Part shown: positions 17,635 to 27,467 of the stretch, piece after piece
How positions within the stretch are numbered: the stretch's first letter is position 1
Layout: the number at the start of each line of letters is the position of its first letter
Source of the DNA: Defluviitaleaceae bacterium
Lineage (GTDB): Bacteria; Bacillota; Clostridia; Lachnospirales; WQUN01
Length of the DNA stretch: 45,952 nt
NCBI GenBank assembly: GCA_009780185.1
Contig: WRAN01000020.1
Location: 1-45,952, forward strand
Reading direction: 5' to 3'
Notes under the pieces: generated by a model
What the model was told of the DNA's origin: nothing
Databases searched by the model: none
What the model saw: only the letters and a program-made list of their open reading frames with translations
Position numbers and translations under genes: made by a program

Positions 17635-17679
17635 AGAGCCACTAATGCAGCTGTCTCACTACATAAACCGCTGAGGCAA

Positions 17680-17709
17680 TATAAAAAGCGGCTAATGATA
17701 AGCCGCTTT
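17680..17709 (-). terminator. Intrinsic terminator of the purine operon
   Basis: The stem AAAGCGGC (17685-17692) / GCCGCTTT (17702-17709) has a 9-nt loop. On the minus strand it is followed by TTTTATATTG. It lies 39 bp past the purC stop and should end the long pur transcript. Confidence 0.9.
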
Positions 17710-17748
17710 AGATAACGATTATAGCGAATTAATTCGTTATATACTCAG

Positions 17749-18429
17749 TTAGTCCTCTAGAATAAGACGGGCAAGCTCCATTGGAGGTACTGGGTTGCCA
17801 TTTTTATATACACGCATTACTCCAGCGGAAAATTCATCAATAAGAATTACCTCACCTTCAGATATACCAAACTCGTATTTTATATCGTATAGTTCTAGGT
17901 CATTTTGCGCCAAAATACCAGCTACCAATTGGGTTATATTTTTAGTCAAAGACTTGCAGGCTTCGTATTGATCCTGGGTCATTATGCTTAGGGTTAGCAG
18001 GGCATCTTTGGTTATTGGGGGGTCGTTACGGGCGTCGTCTTTTATCGTTACCTCTACGAAGTTATCAAGGTCTGTACCGTGGGTAATGTATGCACCGTAT
18101 CTCCTTATAAAGCTACCATCAGCTTTGCGGCGGCATATAAATTCTATGCCGTTACCGAAAGCCTTTGCGGGCTTTACTGTCATCGTAGCAGCAGCTATGT
18201 CGCTTGTTATATAGTGATGGGGGATACCTGCATATGTTAGTTTTTCAAAGAAATATTTTGACATACGCAAGGATTCCCGGCCTAGGCCTTCTATTTCTAG
18301 GCCCACGGCGTTTTCTCCTGGGTCGAACTTTCCATCTTTGCCTGTGGCTGAATCTTTTAATTTTAGGGTATAGGTACCGTCTTGGTTTTCGTATACGTCT
18401 TTCGTTTTTCCGGTGTAGATCAGATTCAT
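17749..18429 (-). CDS. purC: Phosphoribosylaminoimidazole-succinocarboxamide synthase
   Basis: SAICAR synthetase, 226 residues, joins CAIR and aspartate with ATP in de novo purine synthesis. It shows the family start LIYTGKTKDVYE, the segment GLGRESLRMSKYFFEKL, the substrate-binding FICRR near residue 100, and the late motif DIKYEFGISEGEVILIDE. The ATG at 18429 has GAGGGATAAA ahead; a GTG 12 nt upstream overlaps that site and is rejected. It is the last gene of the operon, 13 bp after the O-methyltransferase gene, and is followed by a terminator. The length is slightly below the usual ~235-240. No damage is seen. Confidence 0.96.
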   Translation of the reverse strand: MNLIYTGKTKDVYENQDGTYTLKLKDSATGKDGKFDPGENAVGLEIEGLGRESLRMSKYFFEKLTYAGIPHHYITSDIAAATMTVKPAKAFGNGIEFICRRKADGSFIRRYGAYITHGTDLDNFVEVTIKDDARNDPPITKDALLTLSIMTQDQYEACKSLTKNITQLVAGILAQNDLELYDIKYEFGISEGEVILIDEFSAGVMRVYKNGNPVPPMELARLILED

Positions 18430-18442
18430 TTTATCCCTCACT

Positions 18443-19102
18443 TTACTTCACAATACTTATTGTAAATCCATCATACCCTTTAATCCCTACCGTCTGCAAT
18501 GCGGTTGACTCATGATATTCGGATTTTCCCATGTCTTCAATAAATCGTCTGGAACCTCTTACCGCCGGGTCAGTGCTATCGGCATTGTATAGCTCACCGC
18601 CACGTATCACATTGTCTCCATATATAACAGTTCCGGGTTTTGAAAGTTCTTTAGATAACCTTAGGTAGTTGGAATTGTTTTGCTTATCCGCATCCAGAAA
18701 AATCATATCAAAGGGTTCTTCTTTATCGGCAATTAATTTATTAATGGAATCTAGTGCTGCCCCGTGGATTATTTTAACTTTATTGTGAAGGCCTGCGTAT
18801 TCAATGTTTTTGCGGGCCGTAGCTACATAGTTTTCATAAGATTCCAGGCTTATCACTATGCCGTCATCGGGGATTGCTCTTGCTAACCAGATTGTGCTGT
18901 AGCCGCCTAGAGTGCCCAATTCTAATATCCGTTTTGCGTTTTTTATTTTGGCTAGTAGATACAAGAGCTTTCCCTGCGCCGGAGAGACTTCCCACGGGGG
19001 TAGATTGTTTTCTCTGCTAAACTTAAGGGCATTTTGTAGTGCTTCATCTTCTTTTGACAAGTGTTCGTTTAGGTATAGGTCATTGTTTGTCCAGATTTCC
19101 AC
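18443..19102 (-). CDS. O-methyltransferase (SAM-dependent, CCoAOMT-like)
   Basis: A 219-residue class I methyltransferase. Motif I is ILELGTLGGYSTIWLARAI (about residues 60-78), and the metal/SAM acidic motif MIFLDADKQN lies near residue 135. Both are typical of the small bacterial O-methyltransferases related to caffeoyl-CoA O-methyltransferase. The acceptor is unknown. The start is a GTG with GGAGGGCGAA ahead and overlaps the end of purD by 23 bp, so translation is tightly coupled to purine synthesis. A role in clearing or modifying a small-molecule by-product is possible but unproven. Confidence 0.9.
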   Translation of the reverse strand: MEIWTNNDLYLNEHLSKEDEALQNALKFSRENNLPPWEVSPAQGKLLYLLAKIKNAKRILELGTLGGYSTIWLARAIPDDGIVISLESYENYVATARKNIEYAGLHNKVKIIHGAALDSINKLIADKEEPFDMIFLDADKQNNSNYLRLSKELSKPGTVIYGDNVIRGGELYNADSTDPAVRGSRRFIEDMGKSEYHESTALQTVGIKGYDGFTISIVK

Positions 19103-20324
19103 TTCGCCCTCCTATATCACTGCGGTAGAATAGGTTTTCGCATTTAATTTTTGATATCTCTTTGTATAGTTTATTGCGGTCTTTGCCTGCAATGAGTAAT
19201 ACGCGACCACCGTTTGTTACTAGGTCTTTTTCGTTATGGGTTGTTGCGCAGTGGAATACTAGGGTTTCGGGGCTTAGATTTTCTAGGCCTTGGATTGGGA
19301 AGCCTGTTTCGTATTTGCCTGGGTAGCCTTTCGAGGCCAGTACTACACCAATTATTTGGTCTTTGCTCCAGGCTAGATTTGGGGGTTTGTCTGCTAGAAT
19401 GTCTGTAATTGCTGAGTATAGATCAGTTTCTAGTAGTGGCAAGATTATTTCTGTTTCAGGATCACCGAAACGGGCGTTGAATTCTATCACTTTTGGGCCA
19501 TCAGCTGTGGCGATTAGGCCTGCGTATAGTATACCTGTGAAGGGGCGGCCTTCTGCTATCATGGCTTTTGCGGTTTTTTCCAGGATATCCCGGCGAGCGA
19601 TTGCCAGCATGGATTCTGGGATTTGCGGGACAGGGCTATAGGCACCCATTCCTCCGGTATTGGGGCCTTTGTCGCCGTCGAAGGCGCGTTTATGGTCTTG
19701 GGCTATGGGCATTGGATATACGTTTTTGCCGCTTACAAGGGCCATGTAAGAGAATTCTTCTCCTTCAAGGAATTCCTCTATTACAACGGTTTTACCTGCA
19801 TCGCCGAAGCGGGCGTTTTGTAGCATGTCTTTTAGGGCGGTGTCGGCTTCTTCCACAGAATTGGTTATTATTACCCCTTTGCCTTCTGCTAGGCCGTCGG
19901 CTTTTAGTACATATGGTGGTTTTTTGGAGCGAATGTAGGCACTGGCACTTTCATAATCGGTGAAGGTTGCATGGGCTGCTGTGGGGATATTGTATTTTTC
20001 CATTAGGTCTTTAGCAAAGGATTTACTGCCTTCTATTATTGAAGCGGCTTTGTTTGGGCCGAAGATATTTAGGCCTTCTTTGTGAAAGTGGTCTACTATC
20101 CCGGCGACTAGTATGGCTTCTGGGCCGGGGATGGTTAGTTTTATGTTTTCAGATTTGGCAAAGGCAGCTAATGCAGCGAAGTCCATTGGGTTTATTGGGA
20201 CGCGGGTTGCAATTGCCTCCATTCCCGCATTGCCCGGGGCTACGTATACTTTGCATGTTTTAGCCAGCTTCCAGGCTATGGCATGTTCTCGGCCTCCTGT
20301 GCCTATTACTAGTACTTGGTCCAT
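19080..20324 (-). CDS. purD: Phosphoribosylamine-glycine ligase (GAR synthetase)
   Basis: A 414-residue ATP-grasp enzyme that joins 5-phosphoribosylamine and glycine, step 2 of purine synthesis. It begins VLVIGTGGREHAIAWKL; the ATP-grasp part has GLAEGKGVI and VIEEFLEGEEFS, followed by GPNTGGMGAYSP and EFNARFGDPE for metal and ATP binding. The ATG has AGGAGGAAGCAA ahead. It is full length for the family (about 420). It lies 17 bp after the flavin reductase gene and overlaps the O-methyltransferase gene. Confidence 0.97.
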   Translation of the reverse strand: MDQVLVIGTGGREHAIAWKLAKTCKVYVAPGNAGMEAIATRVPINPMDFAALAAFAKSENIKLTIPGPEAILVAGIVDHFHKEGLNIFGPNKAASIIEGSKSFAKDLMEKYNIPTAAHATFTDYESASAYIRSKKPPYVLKADGLAEGKGVIITNSVEEADTALKDMLQNARFGDAGKTVVIEEFLEGEEFSYMALVSGKNVYPMPIAQDHKRAFDGDKGPNTGGMGAYSPVPQIPESMLAIARRDILEKTAKAMIAEGRPFTGILYAGLIATADGPKVIEFNARFGDPETEIILPLLETDLYSAITDILADKPPNLAWSKDQIIGVVLASKGYPGKYETGFPIQGLENLSPETLVFHCATTHNEKDLVTNGGRVLLIAGKDRNKLYKEISKIKCENLFYRSDIGGRSGNLDKQ

Positions 20325-20341
20325 TTGCTTCCTCCTAGGTT

Positions 20342-21037
20342 TTAAAACGGGCGTTTTTTGAAGTATCCTTTTTCTTTCCAGTTTTCGTAGGGGTAGTTTC
20401 CTTCGCCTACATATTTTTTTAGAATTAGCTTTGATATGTGATAGAAGCCAATTGTTGAAAGATATGGGCGCTTCTTTTTGGCCTTGTGGAATTTTTGTGC
20501 TTCCTTGCGGAGCCGGTTTTCGTATTGTTCTTGTCTTAGTTTGGGCATTCTATCCCATAGATTTGTACGCATACGAAAACCAAGGGAATAAACTCGATTA
20601 ATGCCCCAGTGTTTTAATACACTTTTTATTGGTTTTATTGATGCAGCCGAGCCAGCGCCAGTGGTGATAATAAAGGCTTTTTTATGAAAATTTTCTTCTC
20701 TTGGGGCTACGTTTAGCACCATGAAATCTAAGTGATCCAAAAGATTTTTCATGGAGGCTGGCATACTACATGCGCCGTAGTGAGGAGTGGCGAAAACTAA
20801 TGCGTCAGCGCTTAGAAGCGATTCTAGTATTGGGGCTATATATTGCCTGCTTGGACATTTTTCTTGTTGACCACAATGACACAGGGTGCATCCTGTGCAG
20901 AAGGTTGGCAGGTCTTTTGGCATGTAAAATTCTGTAAAGCTTATATCACCGCATTTTTGCAATTCATCCATGAATATCTTTGTTGCGTGATAGGTATTGC
21001 CCTTTCTTGGGCTGCCGTGGAAGACTGTGATTTTCAT
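20342..21037 (-). CDS. NADPH-dependent FMN reductase / flavodoxin-fold protein
   Basis: A 231-residue protein with a flavodoxin-like fold. The N-terminus ITVFHGSPRKGNTYHATKIF is the FMN phosphate-binding loop, and ADALVFATPHYGACSMPASMKNLLDH is the second flavin contact region. Between them CTGCTLCHCGQQEKCPS is Cys-rich and could hold a metal or cluster, as in iron-sulfur flavoproteins. The C-terminus is basic (about residues 160-231). The best ribosome-binding site is 13 nt from the ATG, so the start is less certain. It sits between purH and purD in the operon with a 75-bp gap after purH. Its link to purine synthesis is unclear. Confidence 0.85.
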   Translation of the reverse strand: MKITVFHGSPRKGNTYHATKIFMDELQKCGDISFTEFYMPKDLPTFCTGCTLCHCGQQEKCPSRQYIAPILESLLSADALVFATPHYGACSMPASMKNLLDHLDFMVLNVAPREENFHKKAFIITTGAGSAASIKPIKSVLKHWGINRVYSLGFRMRTNLWDRMPKLRQEQYENRLRKEAQKFHKAKKKRPYLSTIGFYHISKLILKKYVGEGNYPYENWKEKGYFKKRPF

Positions 21038-21112
21038 AGGCTAATTCATGCCTCCTTCGTTGGCGGAACAAATCGGTTGGTATGAAAATCCGCTACCCGA
21101 ATATTTCACACT

Positions 21113-22615
21113 TTAATGTCTAAAGTGGCGGATACCTGTGAATATCATGCAAATTCCGTGTTTATCACAGGCGTCTATTGAGTCTTGGTCTTTTATACTG
21201 CCACCTGTTTGGATTATTACTTCTATTCCAGCTTTGGCGGCTTCTTCTACTGTATCTGGCATTGGGAACATAGCGTCTGAGGCTAGTACAGCGCCTTTGG
21301 CGCGCTGGCCTGCCCCTGCTATAGCTATCTTTGCTGCACCTACTCGGTTGGTTTGGCCTGGGCCTATGCCTAGGGTCATATGTTCGTTGGCTATTAATAT
21401 GCCGTTGGATTTTACATACTTTATTACTGTCCAGGCGAATTTTGCGGCTTTTAGTTCTGATTCGGTGGGCTTTCTTTTTGTTGGGAAGGATAGGTTTGCG
21501 TCTTTGTACGTGTGGTGGTCTTTTTCTTGGATTAGTAGGCCGCCTGTTATAGAGGTTACTTGGCTTTGATCGGCTGGTTCATTTATATCTACTTGTATTA
21601 GGCGCAGATTTTTCTTTTTAGTTAGGATATCCAGAGCGCCTTTTGTGAAGCTTGGGGCTAGAATTATTTCCAGGAAAATATTACTCATTTTTTTAGCGCA
21701 ATACTCATCTACTTCTCGGTTGAAGGCTACAATGCCGCCAAAGATAGATGTGGGGTCAGCTTCGTAGGCTCGGTCATAGGCTTGCTGAATGGTATCCCCT
21801 ACTCCTACCCCGCATGGGCAGTAGTGTTTTACAGCTACAACTGCCGGGGTTTCAAATTCTTTTACTAAAGAAAGGGCGGCATCTGCGTCGCCTATGTTAA
21901 TGTAAGATAGTTCTTTGCCGTGGAGTTTATTTGTACCATCTGTGTGTAGAGGATGATGGTATAAGGCGGCTTTTTGGTGGGGGTTTTCGCCATAGCGTAG
22001 GTTTTGCTTTTTCTCGTAGGTGAGGGTTAGGGTTTCCGGGTATGTGTCATTTGTGAAATAGTTGGCAATTAGAGCATCATAGGCGGCAGTATGGCGGAAT
22101 GCTTTAGCCATTAGAGATTTTTTTGTTTCTATTGAAATGTCTCCGGCGGCTAATTCGTCAAGGATTAGTTCATAATCCGCCGGGTCTACTACTATCGCTA
22201 CATGAGCGTGATTTTTGGCGGCTGAGCGTATCATTGCTGGGCCGCCTATATCTATGTTTTCTACCGCTTCTGCTTGTGTGTGGGGTTTTTGTATCGTGGA
22301 TTTGAAGGGATATAGGTTTACAACTACTATATCTATCGTGTTAATGGCAAGATCGCTTAGGGTTGTCATGTGGGTGGGGTTGTCTCGTACAGCTAATATG
22401 CCGCCATGAATTGCGGGATGCAGGGTTTTTACTCTGCCGTCTAGGGCTTCTGGGAAGCCTGTTATTTCTGGGATATTTATGGCTCCGTACTGCTTTAGCA
22501 GATCATAGGTGCCTCCGGTTGAGATAATTTCGTAGCCTTTAGCTATTAAACCTTTGGCGAAATCCTCAACACCTTGCTTATCTGATACGCTTATTAATGC
22601 TCGTTTTTTCATCAT
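21113..22615 (-). CDS. purH: Bifunctional AICAR formyltransferase / IMP cyclohydrolase
   Basis: A 500-residue enzyme catalysing the last two steps to IMP. The N-terminal MGS-like cyclohydrolase domain (1-145) begins [21 protein letters not shown] and has [15 protein letters not shown]. The transformylase domain follows with the Lys-His pair in [11 protein letters not shown] and a C-terminal RVGAAKIAI...SDAMFPM region. The start lies at the ATG pair at 22615/22612, with GAAAGG 8-9 nt ahead, overlapping the stop of the upstream fusion gene (ATGATGA). The longer frame to 22675 reads back into that gene and is rejected. Confidence 0.96.
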   Translation of the reverse strand: MMKKRALISVSDKQGVEDFAKGLIAKGYEIISTGGTYDLLKQYGAINIPEITGFPEALDGRVKTLHPAIHGGILAVRDNPTHMTTLSDLAINTIDIVVVNLYPFKSTIQKPHTQAEAVENIDIGGPAMIRSAAKNHAHVAIVVDPADYELILDELAAGDISIETKKSLMAKAFRHTAAYDALIANYFTNDTYPETLTLTYEKKQNLRYGENPHQKAALYHHPLHTDGTNKLHGKELSYINIGDADAALSLVKEFETPAVVAVKHYCPCGVGVGDTIQQAYDRAYEADPTSIFGGIVAFNREVDEYCAKKMSNIFLEIILAPSFTKGALDILTKKKNLRLIQVDINEPADQSQVTSITGGLLIQEKDHHTYKDANLSFPTKRKPTESELKAAKFAWTVIKYVKSNGILIANEHMTLGIGPGQTNRVGAAKIAIAGAGQRAKGAVLASDAMFPMPDTVEEAAKAGIEVIIQTGGSIKDQDSIDACDKHGICMIFTGIRHFRH

Positions 22616-24711
22616 TGTAAGAACCTTTCTATTTGCCGTAGATTTATTCTTTTTATTATACTGCGGTTTTGCCATGGCTCGTTTTCATAAACGGCCTGAT
22701 ATCTTTCTAGGCGCCATCTGATTGCGGATTGTAAATTATCATTATCGGTTAAGCGATATATTTCCATAAGACTTGCGGCATTGTCTGCATCCCAAAAATG
22801 GTCTCGCATCGTGAAATGGTACTCGTTGCTGCGGCGATATAGATTGGCATTGAGACGACCGGATACAAAGCCTGAGCCGGATACATTGGCTACTACAAGG
22901 AAAATCATTCCTATAATCAGGTAGACTCGCATTACATCGAAGGAGGACTTAAACAGAGCCAGTAATGTAGCCAGGCATAGGAATACCGCCATCACCAAGA
23001 ATGTGATTACAGACATTCTTAGCGGGGTAAAGCCGAAGACGCGCATGTACAAATTCATCCGGTAGAAAGAGGAAGCGATTAACACCCCTGTAAACAGAGT
23101 AAGTAAAACCAGCATGAAGCGCACTACTCCTGTGCGTGCATGGTAACTATAGATTTGTAAGAAGAAAATTATCACTGCAAAGTTGATGACTACAATGAAT
23201 AGAAGTTGAAAGAATCCCTCACGGGCGTAATCTGCGAATATAACGCCTTCGGGTAAAGTGTTAAATCCACCCATAAATAGGTATGCAAGTTGGATATAGC
23301 AGAAAAATAAAAATAAAATATTTATAGCCGAAAGAAAGGCCAGAGCGATAATCTTATCCAGACTTAGTGCTTTAAACTTTGCGTAACTTTGGGACATAAA
23401 CTTAGCCTGATATACATATCCGGCAGCAAAAGCAGTGGCAATAATCGTCACTGTTATATGGCCGAAAAATCTATGCCAATTAAAGTCACCATCACCCTCA
23501 AAGAAGTCACGGACAATATGTGAAAAGACTTGGTCTGCGCTCATCATCAGGGCAAATAGCACCCCAAGTAGAGGAATGGCTATGCCTATACCCATCAAAA
23601 ACCGCATGGCAGGGTGGCTCCTGGTTAGCTTGAAGGTTTTGGATGTATCAGAAAGAAGGTGGATACCCGCTGCCACATTTCCCATGATTACCTTGGCGGT
23701 ATTGACCCAGAAAAATAGTGCCCCAAAGGAGTATTTCGCCCCATGAATTGCCCCAAAAATAACAAAGGCAAAAAGTATCCATACAACAACCACATTGATA
23801 TAAGTAAAAGCCGAACGGCCAAAAACCAGGTTAAACCCGGCAAAAATCATAATAGGTATTGCCCACAAAAATGCACTTTTATGGCTAAGCCAGTCCAAGC
23901 GCTTTAGCAGAGTGTATAGCAATATTAGAGTGATTGCACAGAATATGAAAAAGGATAACTGAGGGTATACCCTTACCCCTGTAAAACTAATGGTATAGAT
24001 AAGGGCTGTTATAAAGGCGAATAGTACGAATAACGGAGCTAGGGATTTATCGGTTTTGAGTGGGGATTTTGCTTGTGATTTATTCCATTGGGGTATTAGG
24101 CTTTCGTTATTGATGGAGCTTGTTGGAGAGATTATGCCTAATTGTGTCCACTTGCCATCTTCGTATTTATAGCGGGCTATGTCGCAGTTTTTGTAGTTAT
24201 TGGTTTTGCCTATGGCTTCAACTGTATTATCCCCGGCACAGGCTTCAAAAACTCGCATTGTGTAGCTGTGGGTTAACACAAAGACTTTTTTATATCCCTT
24301 TTGGATGAGTTCGGTCATAAAGGAGTTTACTCTATCCAGCATATCATTTAAGGTTTCGGCTCCTGGTGGGGGGATATAGTTTACCGGGTCAGTGAGTCTG
24401 CCTGCGGCTTGTGGATATTGCTCTATAGCGTCATCCCACTGCATACCTTCTATTTTGCCTAAGCCTATTTCTACTAAGCGTTGGTCTAATATGGGGATTA
24501 TTGTGTCGTTGGTAGCTATTTTTACTGTATCCCTAGCGCGATTTAATGGGCTGGAGTACACCGCATCAAAATTATGGCCTGATAGAGCTTGGCCTAAAGC
24601 ATGGGCTTGAGCTTGGCCTGTTGGGGTTAGAGGTGAATCTAAGCCGCTACCTTGGAGACGACTCTCGGTATTGAAGATAGTTTCGCCGTGTCTCGCTATA
24701 TACAGCTCCAT
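22612..24711 (-). CDS. Fusion: histidine phosphatase domain + polytopic membrane domain (DUF4153/DUF4173-like)
   Basis: A 699-residue two-part protein. Residues 1-190 form a histidine phosphatase (phosphoglycerate mutase-like) domain with the catalytic RHGE (His8), SSPLNRAR (Arg58/60), Glu81 and the second His in LTHSYTMR (His148). After a polar linker (about 195-222) come some 11-13 hydrophobic helices. Their content ([20 protein letters not shown] and [10 protein letters not shown]) resembles the uncharacterised DUF4153/DUF4173 membrane proteins; the exact family needs a search. A hydrophilic tail (about 625-699) follows. The frame is continuous and the stop overlaps purH by 4 bp. It lies 1 bp after the cyclase gene. 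I know no standard gene of this design; the phosphatase would be cytoplasmic and tethered. Confidence 0.8.
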   Translation of the reverse strand: MELYIARHGETIFNTESRLQGSGLDSPLTPTGQAQAHALGQALSGHNFDAVYSSPLNRARDTVKIATNDTIIPILDQRLVEIGLGKIEGMQWDDAIEQYPQAAGRLTDPVNYIPPPGAETLNDMLDRVNSFMTELIQKGYKKVFVLTHSYTMRVFEACAGDNTVEAIGKTNNYKNCDIARYKYEDGKWTQLGIISPTSSINNESLIPQWNKSQAKSPLKTDKSLAPLFVLFAFITALIYTISFTGVRVYPQLSFFIFCAITLILLYTLLKRLDWLSHKSAFLWAIPIMIFAGFNLVFGRSAFTYINVVVVWILFAFVIFGAIHGAKYSFGALFFWVNTAKVIMGNVAAGIHLLSDTSKTFKLTRSHPAMRFLMGIGIAIPLLGVLFALMMSADQVFSHIVRDFFEGDGDFNWHRFFGHITVTIIATAFAAGYVYQAKFMSQSYAKFKALSLDKIIALAFLSAINILFLFFCYIQLAYLFMGGFNTLPEGVIFADYAREGFFQLLFIVVINFAVIIFFLQIYSYHARTGVVRFMLVLLTLFTGVLIASSFYRMNLYMRVFGFTPLRMSVITFLVMAVFLCLATLLALFKSSFDVMRVYLIIGMIFLVVANVSGSGFVSGRLNANLYRRSNEYHFTMRDHFWDADNAASLMEIYRLTDNDNLQSAIRWRLERYQAVYENEPWQNRSIIKRINLRQIERFLQ

Positions 24712-24712
24712 G

Positions 24713-25336
24713 CTATGCTTCCACTAGGATAGCTCTTACGGGGCTGCCATCACCGTTTGGGTATTTTAGAGGTAAAGCTGATAAGGTATAAATGCCATCG
24801 GGTACGGCGTCTAGCACTAGACCTTCTAGTACTGCTATCCCGCTGCCTAGTATGATTTTGTGTACTCCAAAATCTGTGGTGTCGTAAGGGTCTATGGATA
24901 GATAGTCTATGCCTAAGGTTTTGATTTTTTTGTCTGCTAGATATTGGGCGGCTTCTGGGGTTAGAGCTAGGAAGTCTTTTTTTAGATTGCCTTGGGACAT
25001 GTATTTGGATTGGCCTGTATTTAGTAAGATTCTGTCACCGGGTTGGATATCTAGGTGCTGGATATCGACCTTGGTTATGTGGTTTTGGATTGAGATTGTC
25101 ATAACTTTGGCAAGGCCGTAGAAGTGATCTAGCGGAGTGGCTTCTATATCTGTACCGTCAGCTACAAAGTGCATTGGTACATCTGCGTGGGTGCCTGTAT
25201 GGGATGAGAATGTTAGTTTTGAGATATTGTAACCATGGCCGTCTTTCATTTGGGCTGGGTGCTTTATTACTGGGCGCTCATCGCCATAGGATGGCAGGTT
25301 TTCGTTTATTGATGCTGTTATATCGTAAATTTTCAT
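24713..25336 (-). CDS. Cyclase-family metal hydrolase (kynurenine formamidase-like)
   Basis: A 207-residue protein of the cyclase/KynB superfamily. The signature HTGTHADVPMH (His46, His50, Asp52, His56) is the metal-binding motif of these amidohydrolases, which cleave N-formyl or lactam-type amides. A further His-bearing FGVHKIILGS region completes the usual pocket. AAGGAGATATTAAA precedes the ATG. It overlaps purN by 4 bp and abuts the fusion gene. Since the purine path uses N10-formyl groups, a deformylase-type role is an attractive guess, but kynurenine formamidase activity is not shown. Confidence 0.88.
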   Translation of the reverse strand: MKIYDITASINENLPSYGDERPVIKHPAQMKDGHGYNISKLTFSSHTGTHADVPMHFVADGTDIEATPLDHFYGLAKVMTISIQNHITKVDIQHLDIQPGDRILLNTGQSKYMSQGNLKKDFLALTPEAAQYLADKKIKTLGIDYLSIDPYDTTDFGVHKIILGSGIAVLEGLVLDAVPDGIYTLSALPLKYPNGDGSPVRAILVEA

Positions 25337-25884
25337 TTTAATATCTCCTTCAATACAGAAATATAAAGTTTATGCTCTACTTGATGTATTCGGGCTTCTA
25401 GGGCCTCTAATGTATCGCCTGGAAGGATATCCACGGCTTCTTGAGCAATAATTGGGCCTGTGTCTACTCCTGCGTCTACATAGTGTATGGTTACACCTGT
25501 TTGTTTTACTCCAGAGGAGAACGCTTTGGAAATGGCGTCTAAGCCAGGGAATTCTGGCAAAAGTGAGGGATGTATGTTGATTATTCGTCCTTCGTAGGCT
25601 TCTAGCAGGGTACTGCCGATAATTCGCATATATCCTGCCAGAAATATATATTCTGCTTCCGCGTCTTTTAGGTTAGTGAGGATTTGTTCTTCGTAGGCTG
25701 CGCGGTTTGGGTAATCCTTTGGATTATATATTAAGGCGGGGATTCCCAGTCTTTCGGCTCTTGCAATTACTGTTGCACCTGGTTTATCGCATATCAGGAG
25801 CTTTATTTTGGCATTTATATTGGCGGTGGCTATGGCTTCAAAGTTGGAGCCGTTTCCGGAGGCGAATATTGCTATGTTTTTCAT
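25333..25884 (-). CDS. purN: Phosphoribosylglycinamide formyltransferase
   Basis: A 183-residue GAR transformylase moving a formyl group from 10-formyl-THF to GAR, step 3 of purine synthesis. It begins NIAIFASGNGSNFEAI (phosphate-binding loop) and has LAGYMRIIG, the catalytic INIHPSLLPEFPG with the conserved Asn and His, and VDAGVDTGPIIAQE with the catalytic Asp. It overlaps its neighbours on both sides by 4 bp. Length and motifs are normal. Confidence 0.96.
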   Translation of the reverse strand: MKNIAIFASGNGSNFEAIATANINAKIKLLICDKPGATVIARAERLGIPALIYNPKDYPNRAAYEEQILTNLKDAEAEYIFLAGYMRIIGSTLLEAYEGRIINIHPSLLPEFPGLDAISKAFSSGVKQTGVTIHYVDAGVDTGPIIAQEAVDILPGDTLEALEARIHQVEHKLYISVLKEILK

Positions 25885-26468
25885 GGACGGATGTACCCCT
25901 TTTCAACTCCCTCGCTGATTACACTTTCAACTAGTTCCCATAGGGCTGGAATAGCGGTTTTTATTGGCTCCATACGTTTATATACTCTTGCGGCATCTAC
26001 ATTGAATTTTACCCAGGAGTGACCGTTTGTTAGGTGGTTACTTAGTAGGGGCTGTACACGGTCTACTGCTGCTGCATACATTGCATCTGGGGTTTTCATT
26101 TCGTCGAATTCTTCCCATAATCCTCGGTATTCGGCGGCTTGGTCGGCTGGAAGTAGGGCAAATAGCTTATCTGCCGCGGCTTGTTCTTCGGCTAATTTAT
26201 CTTCTGGGATGGTGTCTGCAAAGGCTGGGGTATCTCCTGCGTATAATTCTACTAGGTCGTGGACTATGGCCATTTTTATTACTCTATCTAAATCTACAGG
26301 GTTAGCTGAGTACTCTATTAGCGTCATGGCCATTAGGGCTAGGTGCCAGGAGTGCTCTGCGGAGGTTTCGTTCCTGGATTTATCGGTTATTAGGGTCTGG
26401 CGGTAGATGGATTTTAGTTTATCGGCTTCTGTTATAAATTTTATCTGGCTGGCTAGTTTGGGTGTCAT
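25881..26468 (-). CDS. HD-domain phosphohydrolase (YfbR/HDDC2-like 5'-nucleotidase)
   Basis: A 195-residue HD hydrolase. Metal ligands fit His39 (TSAEHSWH), the His70-Asp71 pair (AIVHDLVE), Glu74 and a late Asp near residue 136 (AAVDRV). The motif order and length match the YfbR/HDDC2 group, known for 5'-deoxynucleotide monophosphatase activity. It is locked into the operon by 4-bp overlaps with purM and purN. A housekeeping role in nucleotide pools would fit; the exact substrate is not visible. Confidence 0.85.
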   Translation of the reverse strand: MTPKLASQIKFITEADKLKSIYRQTLITDKSRNETSAEHSWHLALMAMTLIEYSANPVDLDRVIKMAIVHDLVELYAGDTPAFADTIPEDKLAEEQAAADKLFALLPADQAAEYRGLWEEFDEMKTPDAMYAAAVDRVQPLLSNHLTNGHSWVKFNVDAARVYKRMEPIKTAIPALWELVESVISEGVEKGYIRP

Positions 26469-27424
26469 AGGATTACGCCCTCGCCTTGTAATACTTGACC
26501 TATTACTGTGGCGCCTTGGGGGATATCTTCTGGGGATACGGCCACTACCATACCAATGCCCATGTTGTATAGGTTGTACATTTCTTCCTCTGGGATATTG
26601 CCTTTGGATTGTATAAAGTTGAAGATTTCGTGGATGTGCCAGGTGCCTCGGCTTATTTTTGCGCCTAGGCCTTTGGGTAGGATACGGGGAATGTTTTCTA
26701 TGAAACCGCCCCCTGTTATATGTGCCATGCCTTTTGCTTTTAGGGATTTCACTTCTTCTGTATAGATCCGGGTTGGGGTCAATAGTTCTTTTATTAGTGA
26801 TTTATCATGCCATAGATTGTTTTCGGCTAGGATTTTCCTTATTAAGGAGAAGCCATTTGAGTGTACACCTGATGATGGCAAGCCTATTAGCAGGTCGCCC
26901 GCTTGAATAGTTTCGCCCGTTATCATTTCTGATTTTTCTACTACTCCTACACAAAAGCCTGCTATATCGTATTCCTCGTCTGGCATTACTCCTGGGTGCT
27001 CGGCCATTTCGCCGCCTATTAGGGCGCAGCCAGCTTGTACGCAGCCTTCTGCCACTCCCGCTACTATGGCTTCCATTGTGTCTGGATTTAGCTTGCCGCA
27101 GGCTATATAGTCTAGGAAAAATAAAGGGCGTGCTCCTACTGTAAGTATATCGTTTGCACACATAGCTACTGCGTCTATGCCTATCGTATCGTGGATGCCT
27201 GCAGTTTGAGCTAGTACGAGTTTTGTACCTACACCGTCTGTCCCGCTTACCAGTATTGGCTCACGATATTTACCTGATGCGTTAAGGTCGAATAAGCCGC
27301 CGAATCCGCCCAGATTACCCACTACACCTGGAATGGTTGTACGGGCTACGTGACGTTTTATTCTAGAAACTGCTTGATAACCGGCTTCAATATCTACACC
27401 GGCTTGCTTATACTGGTTGGACAT
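26465..27424 (-). CDS. purM: Phosphoribosylformylglycinamidine cyclo-ligase (AIR synthetase)
   Basis: A 319-residue enzyme making AIR from FGAM with ATP. It begins [19 protein letters not shown] and has [35 protein letters not shown] and [13 protein letters not shown]. It is somewhat shorter than the usual ~345: a loop after [12 protein letters not shown] and a helix near the C-terminus are trimmed, and the family GGETAEMPG reads GGEMAEHPG. None of these touch the core glycine loops, so the enzyme is probably active. It starts 43 bp after purF. Confidence 0.95.
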   Translation of the reverse strand: MSNQYKQAGVDIEAGYQAVSRIKRHVARTTIPGVVGNLGGFGGLFDLNASGKYREPILVSGTDGVGTKLVLAQTAGIHDTIGIDAVAMCANDILTVGARPLFFLDYIACGKLNPDTMEAIVAGVAEGCVQAGCALIGGEMAEHPGVMPDEEYDIAGFCVGVVEKSEMITGETIQAGDLLIGLPSSGVHSNGFSLIRKILAENNLWHDKSLIKELLTPTRIYTEEVKSLKAKGMAHITGGGFIENIPRILPKGLGAKISRGTWHIHEIFNFIQSKGNIPEEEMYNLYNMGIGMVVAVSPEDIPQGATVIGQVLQGEGVIL

Positions 27425-27467
27425 ATTTTCCTCCTAAGCTTTTACCAAAAAAACAATCCAATTTGCA

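Noticed and set aside
22612..24711. Phosphatase-membrane fusion as a sequencing error joining two genes
   Set aside because: No frame change, no internal ribosome binding site was seen at the linker, and the linker is a plausible polar stretch; kept as one gene pending comparison.
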